From NCBI GenBank assembly GCA_003647755.1, contig QMNL01000110.1, positions 1 through 6,177 of the forward strand: DNA of 6,177 bases. The letters run 5' to 3'. The stretch is from Candidatus Coatesiibacteriota bacterium (GTDB lineage Bacteria; B130-G9). The translations under genes were made by a program, and so were the position numbers. The notes under the pieces were generated by a model, which saw nothing but the letters and a program-made list of their open reading frames with translations, did not search any database and was not told where the DNA came from. This document shows positions 1 through 6,177 of this stretch, in pieces (the stretch's first letter is position 1; every line of letters begins with the position of its first letter).

Positions 1-183
1 ATTCGTGTCGCTCGGATTCCAATTGCTGGTAGCCTTCAACTCCAGTGGCATTCGAAGCATCGATCCGGTCTGGGTAAGCACCTTGTCCGGGTAACCGGCG
101 CCGGGGCAAGAACTTATACGGTATGAAGAACCGTGGGGGATAAGGCGGTTCACGACATAGGCCTCGACCTGATTCTTTCCCAT
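1..183 (-). CDS. Putative PD-(D/E)XK nuclease-like protein, N-terminal part, cut by the window edge
   Basis: The frame is open from an ATG at 183-181 to the left edge, giving 61 codons and no stop, so the C-terminus is outside the window. An in-frame stop lies at 204-202. An AGAGGG ribosome-binding-like stretch ends about 8 nt before the ATG, which favours this start. The peptide begins MGKNQVEAYV and contains YPDKV (residues 31-35), then, 14 residues after Asp33, PLELKA (46-51). A Glu in an N-terminal helix (Glu7), a PD and a following E-x-K match the core of PD-(D/E)XK nucleases, the fold of many restriction enzymes, Holliday-junction resolvases and repair nucleases. The family call rests on this short pattern and is inference. 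The substrate cannot be told. It lies 239 bp downstream of the glycosyltransferase gene on the same strand and may be transcribed separately. A phage or restriction origin is possible but not shown. Confidence 0.6.
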   Translation of the reverse strand, partial: MGKNQVEAYVVNRLIPHGSSYRISSCPGAGYPDKVLTQTGSMLRMPLELKATSNWNPSDTN

Positions 184-422
184 CAAACTGCCCTCTTGGT
201 GCTACACGCTACATACAACACCGAAGCGGGGTCTTTATTGACCTGGATAATTCACAAACGTAATCGTTGGAGATGTCTCGCACGTTGCAGGGAGGTTGTC
301 AAGTAACAGGGCGGGCAAGCAACGACCCCACGATACCACACGGACTTACTCAACAGCCTACAACACTATGATTCGGGGGGAAAGAGTTCCACATGCCATG
401 GGCACCCCATCCGCCGCGCTGT
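184..422. other. Intergenic region with no supported gene
   Basis: This is the gap between the glycosyltransferase fusion stop and the start of the nuclease-like gene. I see no convincing open frame, tRNA or intrinsic terminator: no stable GC-rich stem is followed by a T-run on the minus strand. A minus-strand TTGACA at 302-297 matches a sigma-70 -35 box exactly, but at 17-18 bp spacing only GAGACA or AGACAT stands where the -10 box should be. It is therefore at best a weak promoter for the downstream gene. Confidence 0.5.
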
Positions 423-2837
<2,415 letters not shown>

Positions 2838-2854
2838 TGGGTCGGTATCCTTAC

Positions 2855-2869
2855 CGGCTGTCTCAGCCG
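2855..2869 (-). other. Small hairpin over the aroQ stop codon
   Basis: CGGCTG (2855-2860) and CAGCCG (2864-2869) form a 6-bp stem with a 3-nt loop that overlaps the aroQ TGA. It lies about 17 nt upstream of the fusion-gene start and just before its AAGGA site. No T-run follows it on the minus strand, so it does not look like a terminator. It could affect transcript processing or translation of the downstream gene, but at this size it may be chance. Confidence 0.3.
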
Positions 2870-3321
2870 TGCGTGTTGAGCATCAGGGCCACAGCCCTGA
2901 GAGCAAGGTGATACGACTCAACTCCCATGCCGCAAATCATGCCCCGGCATGCCCCAGCCGTGAGCATATTCTGCCTGAAAGGCTCCCTGCTGAAAACGTT
3001 CGAGACGTGAACCTCGACAGTCGGCAACGAGGCGCCTGCGATTGCGTCACGTATCGCAACGCTCGTGCTCGAGTAGCCCGCTGGGTTGATAATAATCGCG
3101 GAAAAACCATCGGGAGTGGCCGATTGTATCTTATCAATGATGGCTCCCTCGCTGTTGGACTGGAACGTCTCCACCCGGAGGCCCAGCTCACGCGACAAGC
3201 GCCCAAGCTGCCGATCAACTTCCTGAAGTGATGTCTTGCCGTATATCCTGGGCTCTCGCGTCCCCAAGAGGTTCATGTTTGGGCCGTGGATAACTAGAAC
3301 ACGTTTAGTGTCGTCAAGCAT
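2863..3321 (-). CDS. aroQ: Type II 3-dehydroquinate dehydratase
   Basis: This cytosolic enzyme dehydrates 3-dehydroquinate to 3-dehydroshikimate, the third step of the shikimate pathway. The family is normally about 140-160 residues and assembles as a dodecamer. From the ATG at 3321-3319 the product is 152 residues. Family motifs, numbered from that ATG, are all present: HGPNMNLLGTREP (12-24, with the catalytic-loop Arg22), the catalytic Tyr27 in IYG, QSNSEG (54-59), NPAGYSSTSVAIRDA (79-93), EVHVSN (103-108, with the catalytic His105) and SREPFR (111-116). A TTG two codons upstream could also start the frame, but a GAGGT ribosome-binding site lies 7 nt before the ATG and almost touches the TTG, so I prefer the ATG. 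The NP-loop usually reads NPGAYTHTS; here Ala-Gly are swapped and the His position is Ser. The gene leads a probable two-gene unit with the glycosyltransferase fusion. Confidence 0.96.
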   Translation of the reverse strand: MLDDTKRVLVIHGPNMNLLGTREPRIYGKTSLQEVDRQLGRLSRELGLRVETFQSNSEGAIIDKIQSATPDGFSAIIINPAGYSSTSVAIRDAIAGASLPTVEVHVSNVFSREPFRQNMLTAGACRGMICGMGVESYHLALRAVALMLNTHG

Positions 3322-3393
3322 TTCCAATACCTCATGCGTGAACCGTGCCTCTTTGCAGAATTAGGCAATGTCCAATTGCAGAACTTCTCCAAG

Positions 3394-3423
3394 AGCATAG
3401 CTTGGCGGCCCGTTCCGTGTCAA
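3394..3423 (-). promoter_or_regulatory. Candidate sigma-70 promoter for aroQ and the glycosyltransferase fusion
   Basis: On the minus strand TTGACA (3423-3418) is an exact -35 hexamer and TATGCT (3399-3394) matches four of six -10 positions, with an 18-bp spacer. Transcription would start near 3387 and leave a leader of about 65 nt before the aroQ ATG. No other promoter of this quality is visible close to aroQ. The assignment rests on sequence match alone. Confidence 0.4.
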
Positions 3424-3552
3424 GCACGAGCTTTGGAAGAAGGTCTCCCATGCTGCCTTGGAGTGCCTGATGCCGGTGTTTTGGTTTCGTGTTCACGGCG
3501 GGAGCATATCCGGGAGTCCGCCGAGGTAACTGCACGACATGCGTGCCTCACG

Positions 3553-3595
3553 ATTGTCCAACCGTTCTCAGGATTGCGGATTGTCCATTGCGGAT
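3553..3595. repeat. Interleaved short direct repeats (ATTGTCC / ATTGCGGAT)
   Basis: ATTGTCC occurs at 3553-3559 and 3580-3586, and ATTGCGGAT at 3573-3581 and 3587-3595. The two units alternate within 43 bp. This low-complexity patch lies 22 bp outside the first long repeat copy. It may be a degenerate tandem repeat or the scar of slippage. No function is evident. Confidence 0.5.
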
Positions 3596-3617
3596 CGACC
3601 GCCAACAGCCAATGGAG

Positions 3618-3864
3618 GGTCTGACCCAGGATTGTAGGTAGAGTTTGACGGTGAGGTCGAGCGCGTTTCAATGCGGTTGTATAGATGGCTCTCATTATAT
3701 TAGCACCCGACTTCCAGTCGGGTGGCTTGGGGATGCGAGGCGCCTCCTCACCCTCCCCTCGAATCCTGATCTGAAGAGGATGTAGGGGAGGCGTCGGGTC
3801 GCCCCAGCTCCCCCGAATGAATTCGGGGGTTAGGACAAATAGTAGCCGTCTGCATCGCCAGCTT
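3618..3864. repeat. Hairpin-rich 247-bp repeat, copy 1
   Basis: This copy matches 3952-4197 in the same orientation at about 96% identity: seven isolated substitutions, plus a short stretch near 3830-3836 with two more and one single-base indel. It contains three successive hairpins: a perfect 9-bp stem with a TCC loop (arms 3704-3712 and 3716-3724), a two-part stem (CCTCCCCT 3752-3759 with AGGGGAGG 3784-3791, and an inner ATCCT/AGGAT), and a perfect 9-bp stem CCCCCGAAT/ATTCGGGGG with a GA loop (3810-3818, 3821-3829). A 10-bp palindrome GAGGCGCCTC sits at 3737-3746. The minus strand can be translated through it, but the substitutions in that frame all change the amino acid, so it is not protein-coding. 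None of the stems is followed by a T-run. Confidence 0.92.
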
Positions 3865-3951
3865 TCGCCGATAATGCTCGATCCCTCGCCGCATCGCTCT
3901 CGCCCTGCGGCCTCCGTATCTCTTCGCACGCCCTCGTCGTCGGCCAACCGT

Positions 3952-4197
3952 GGTCTGACGCAGGATTGTAGGTAGAGTTTGACGGTCAGGTCGAGCGCGT
4001 TTCAATGCGGTTGTACAGATGGCTCTCATTATATTAGCACCCGACTTCCAGTCGGGTGGCTTGGGGATGCGAGGCGCCTCCTCACCCTCCCCTCGAATCC
4101 TCATCTGAAGAGGATGTAGGGGAGGTCTCGGGTCGCCCCAGGTCCCCCGAATGAATTCGGGGGTTACGATAATAGTAGCCGTCTGCATCGCCAGCTT
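3952..4197. repeat. Hairpin-rich 246-bp repeat, copy 2
   Basis: This is the direct copy of 3618-3864, offset by 334 bp, or 333 bp after the indel. The three hairpins and the GAGGCGCCTC palindrome are conserved: the 9-bp TCC-loop stem falls at 4038-4058 and the CCCCCGAAT/ATTCGGGGG stem at 4144-4163. In the middle hairpin one substitution extends the inner stem from ATCCT/AGGAT to ATCCTC/GAGGAT. The stems carry almost none of the differences while the spacers carry most of them, which fits retention of structure but could also reflect recent duplication. The 87 bp between the copies (3865-3951) and the tail after copy 2 show no clear similarity to each other. Confidence 0.92.
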
Positions 4198-4285
4198 GCG
4201 CGGAGCGATTCGTCAGCTCACTGCACGTCGGACATCGCGGCGTGCGGCGCATCTTTCGCCCACCACTTGGCATGAACCCAACATT

Positions 4286-4307
4286 ACCTACAATCTGAGG
4301 TCAAACC
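4286..4307. repeat. Imperfect inverted copy of the repeat outer end
   Basis: The reverse complement of these 22 bases matches the first 22 bases of each long repeat copy (3618-3639 and 3952-3973). Against copy 1, 18 of 22 positions agree, including an unbroken block GATTGTAGGT and a GGT-TGACC start. It therefore faces the repeat starts like a terminal inverted repeat. It ends 4 bp before the permease stop codon (4314-4312). Confidence 0.55.
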
Positions 4308-4311
4308 GGTC

Positions 4312-5157
4312 CTACGCCCTGATCTTGCGAAAGGCCATCGCTAGCAGCAGGGCGAGAAACTGGACGAGCACGATGGTCGCCCCGGATGGTATCTCGAGCC
4401 GGTATGAGGCGTAGAGCCCGATAAGTGATGACGCGATTCCGACGGCGGCGGAGATGACGAGCATCTTCTTGTAGTTGACCTGCAGGACTCTTGCCGTTGC
4501 GCCTGGGATCACTAAGAATGCCGAGACGAGAATGATGCCGACTATCTTGATCGAGATGACGATGGCAAGCGCGATGAGTATCAGCATCAGGTAGTGAAGA
4601 AAGGACGTTGGCAGGCCGCTGACCGTGGCAAGTCGCTCATCGAAGCAGAAGAAGAATATCTCCTTGAAGAAGGCGATGAAGACGGCGAGCACGAGCACGG
4701 CCAGGACGGAGATAACGATGATGTCGCTTGAGCTGACGCCCAGGATATTTCCAAACAGGTAGCTGAAGACCTCGCCGGTATATCTCTTCCTGAGCGCGAT
4801 GAAGATGACGCCCATGGCCATCGAGACTGCGAAGAATATGCCTATCGCGGAGTCGGACGAGATGCGCCTGCCGCGACTTGCCCAACCGATGAGGACGGCG
4901 ACGACGAGGCAGAAGGCGAGAGTTATGGCATCGACCTTGATGTCGGCGGCGGCACTTTCCTCGAAGAGAAACAGTCCGAGTGCGAGCCCTCCGAAGGCCG
5001 AGTGCGAGATGCCCTGGCCTATAAAGGCAAGTCGCTTGAGCACCACATACACGGAGAGGACCGAGCACGTGAACCCGACAATCAGGCCAGCCAGGAAGGC
5101 GTGGCGCATGAACTCGAACGTCCTGAGCGATTCGACGAAGGAGATGTCACCGGTCAC
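4312..5157 (-). CDS. Metal ABC transporter permease, ABC-3 (ZnuB/MntB/TroB) family
   Basis: This inner-membrane subunit of a high-affinity zinc or manganese importer is 281 residues, normal for the family, and almost wholly hydrophobic with about eight membrane segments. Family landmarks in order are FMRHAFLAG (16-24), the LKRLAFIGQGISHSAFGG stretch after the first helix, DSAIGIFFAV, SYLFGNILGVSSSD, the cytosolic coupling-helix region around FDERLATVSGLP, KIVGIILVSAFLVIPGATAR and the final SYRLEIPSGAT before the last helix. The start is GTG at 5157-5155 with only a weak GGGGA site. No alternative start lies upstream before an in-frame stop, and the first 16 residues fit the family, so I keep it over the ATG at 5109. 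It lies 99 bp downstream of its ATPase partner. The metal cannot be assigned from this subunit. The repeat block begins 4 bp after its stop. Confidence 0.95.
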   Translation of the reverse strand: MTGDISFVESLRTFEFMRHAFLAGLIVGFTCSVLSVYVVLKRLAFIGQGISHSAFGGLALGLFLFEESAAADIKVDAITLAFCLVVAVLIGWASRGRRISSDSAIGIFFAVSMAMGVIFIALRKRYTGEVFSYLFGNILGVSSSDIIVISVLAVLVLAVFIAFFKEIFFFCFDERLATVSGLPTSFLHYLMLILIALAIVISIKIVGIILVSAFLVIPGATARVLQVNYKKMLVISAAVGIASSLIGLYASYRLEIPSGATIVLVQFLALLLAMAFRKIRA

Positions 5158-5256
5158 AGCGTTATCCCCGGAGTTTGGGCAGAATGATCGAAAACAGCGT
5201 CAAGCTCCGTAGGTCGCCTGACTGGGGGAAACTGGAAGTTTTGTGGTTCCTGCAGA

Positions 5257-6069
5257 TCATTTCTTTTCCCTGTGGAACTCGTTGATGTGTTTCAGATGGC
5301 CTTTTAGATAGGTATCCAGTTCACAGACACCGGCCGCCTGAAGGACTTCCTCGTTGATGAGTTCCGACCTGGAGTGCCAGTGCATCGTGTGAAACAGGCA
5401 TGCAATCTCATCAACGTAGCTTGCGACCTGGGCGATGTCATGCGAGACGATCAGGATCGTCATGCCGAGCTCGCGATTGAGCTGGGACACCTGCTTATAA
5501 AAGAGCGCAAGGCCGTCTGTGTCGATGCCGACGGTAGGCTCGTCGAGTATCAGCAGCTCCGGCGAGGGCATAAGCGCCCTGGCGATGAACGCACGCTGCT
5601 GCTGGCCGTAGGAGAGCTTGCCGATCTGCTTCTTGGCAAGGCTCGCAATTCCGAACCGCGCCATCAGTTTTCTTGCCTTCTCTTTCTGGGATTTGCTGAT
5701 CCTGTGCAGAAGCCCTGTCTCGAAATAGGAACCCATCAGGACAACATCGAGGGTTGACGCCGGGAATGACAGGTCAAAGTGTGCCTTCTGCGGCACATAG
5801 CCGATCTTTGCCCGCAGTCGCCCAAGCTTGGACGCCGGCCGACCGAACACGAGCACGGAGCCCGAACTGGGCAGTAATTCGCCCAGGACGAGCTTCAGAA
5901 AGGTGGTCTTGCCACCGCCGTTCGGCCCAATCAAGGCGAGAAAAACGCCTCGTCTGAGCTCGAAATTGATGCCGTATAACGTTGGTTCCAAGTCGGCCGC
6001 ATAGGAGAAACTCATGTCGCTTACTTGAATCACCGGCTTGGTATCAGCGTCGTGCTTCGCGCCCTTCAT
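5257..6069 (-). CDS. Metal ABC transporter ATP-binding protein (ZnuC/MntA-like)
   Basis: This is the nucleotide-binding subunit that powers the permease encoded next. From the ATG at 6069-6067 it is 270 residues. Seen motifs, in that numbering, are Walker A GPNGGGKTT (48-56), the Q-loop Gln94 in YVPQ, the ABC signature LSYGQQQR (152-159), Walker B LLILDEP (172-178) and the switch His210 in SHD. After the ATPase core, a C-terminal tail includes FHTMHWH and HLKHINEFHREKK; His-rich ends are common in the zinc/manganese subgroup. A further in-frame ATG lies 7 codons upstream (6090) but has no ribosome-binding site, whereas GAAGGTGG sits about 7 nt before the second ATG, so I chose the latter. No Zur- or Mur-like operator is recognisable upstream. 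The substrate-binding partner is not in the window. Zinc versus manganese remains open. Confidence 0.95.
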   Translation of the reverse strand: MKGAKHDADTKPVIQVSDMSFSYAADLEPTLYGINFELRRGVFLALIGPNGGGKTTFLKLVLGELLPSSGSVLVFGRPASKLGRLRAKIGYVPQKAHFDLSFPASTLDVVLMGSYFETGLLHRISKSQKEKARKLMARFGIASLAKKQIGKLSYGQQQRAFIARALMPSPELLILDEPTVGIDTDGLALFYKQVSQLNRELGMTILIVSHDIAQVASYVDEIACLFHTMHWHSRSELINEEVLQAAGVCELDTYLKGHLKHINEFHREKK

Positions 6070-6090
6070 CGTCCCACCTTCATCCTTCAT

Positions 6091-6177
6091 GGCATTCGAC
6101 AGGCTAGAAGGCCCGCCACACTCATCGTTCCGCCGCCTTCGTCTCGTCTTTCCACAGCAGTTACCTCAAACTTTCAA
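6091..6177. other. Upstream region of the metal transporter genes
   Basis: All three minus-strand frames close within 17 bases of the right edge (stops at 6176-6174, 6168-6166 and 6163-6161), so any gene entering from the right ends by about 6161. The remaining 70 bases before the ATPase gene show no strong promoter and no AT-rich palindrome of the Zur or Fur type. An operon with a further gene beyond the edge is possible. Confidence 0.4.

Larger units (their letters stand above)
3322..3617. other. Leader and spacer between aroQ and the repeat block
   Basis: No coding region is supported here. Besides the candidate promoter at 3394-3423 it holds an imperfect inverted repeat around that promoter (CTTCTCCAA at 3384-3392 against TTGGAAGAAG at 3433-3442, with one bulged base) and a patch of short direct repeats at 3553-3595. 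The long minus-strand open frame that crosses this stretch continues into the non-coding repeats, has no recognisable domain, and is rejected as a gene. Confidence 0.5.
3952..4307. mobile_element. Possible small non-autonomous element with imperfect terminal inverted repeats
   Basis: Copy 2 plus its tail is bounded by GGTCTGAC...ATTGTAGGT on the left and the inverted 4286-4307 match on the right, giving about 356 bp with no plausible coding capacity and several internal hairpins. This layout resembles a MITE-like or REP-type element. Copy 1 would then be a second copy that has lost its right end, with the whole composite spanning 3618-4307. I see no clear target-site duplication, so the ends and the transposition mechanism are unproven. 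Confidence 0.3.

Noticed and set aside
100..165. Structured RNA suggested by GC-rich paired stretches on the plus strand
   Set aside because: The same bases encode the PD...ELK peptide on the minus strand, and no known RNA family core was recognised.
3810..3829. Intrinsic terminator from the CCCCCGAAT/ATTCGGGGG hairpin (also in copy 2)
   Set aside because: The stem is strong but no T-run follows on either strand. It may still stabilise an mRNA end.
3420..3947. Minus-strand open frame of 175 codons through repeat copy 1
   Set aside because: It has no domain. Compared with copy 2 the substitutions in this frame change the amino acid with none silent, so there is no sign of protein selection.
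3748..4188. Minus-strand open frame of 146 codons through repeat copy 2
   Set aside because: It is the same repeat read in the same way, with no family match and no selection for protein sequence.
3618..4197. CRISPR array
   Set aside because: There are only two copies, each about 246 bp. Unit and spacing do not fit CRISPR repeats, and no cas gene is present.
4799..5212. Plus-strand open frame of 137 codons
   Set aside because: It is antisense to the permease membrane core and has no recognisable family.
5374..5757. Plus-strand open frame of 127 codons
   Set aside because: It is antisense to the ATPase signature and Walker B region, which is clearly coding on the other strand.
6087..6125. 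Twelve-codon leader peptide (MSVAGLLACRMP) overlapping the upstream ATPase ATG by ATGA
   Set aside because: The overlap is suggestive of coupling, but it is very short, lacks a good ribosome-binding site, and the better ATPase start lies 21 bases further on.

Overview
This is a bacterial window, by eye moderately GC-rich, in which every gene I can support lies on the minus strand, so transcription runs right to left. I cannot assign a lineage. AroQ, a cluster-9-type metal ABC transporter and a WbaP/WcaJ-like sugar transferase occur across many bacterial phyla. Hairpin-rich dispersed repeats between genes hint at a repeat-laden, possibly uncultured genome, but that is inference.

Layout, in transcription order from the right edge. 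(1) An ATPase (5257-6069) and a membrane permease (4312-5157) form two parts of a zinc/manganese-type ABC uptake system. The expected substrate-binding protein is not in the window. (2) A non-coding block of almost 1 kb (3322-4311) holds two 96%-identical direct copies of a hairpin-rich sequence of about 246 bp. An inverted partial match to its outer end lies next to the permease stop codon, so the block resembles a small non-autonomous element or a tandem remnant of one. A candidate promoter follows. (3) A two-gene unit consists of aroQ (type II 3-dehydroquinate dehydratase, shikimate pathway) and, 25 bp downstream, an 804-residue fusion of a family 2 glycosyltransferase to a polyprenyl-phosphate sugar-1-phosphate transferase. 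The fusion probably starts, and perhaps also extends, a surface polysaccharide on its lipid carrier. (4) At the left edge, the first 61 codons of a further minus-strand gene carry a PD...ELK pattern typical of PD-(D/E)XK nucleases. The rest lies outside the window.

The genes do not form one obvious pathway: metal uptake, aromatic biosynthesis, envelope glycan assembly and a possible nuclease sit side by side. The observations most worth checking are the GT2-phosphoglycosyltransferase fusion, the duplicated hairpin element with its inverted end, and the truncated nuclease-like gene. I did not find clear evidence of a wholly new system. No tRNA, rRNA, CRISPR array or convincing intrinsic terminator was seen.
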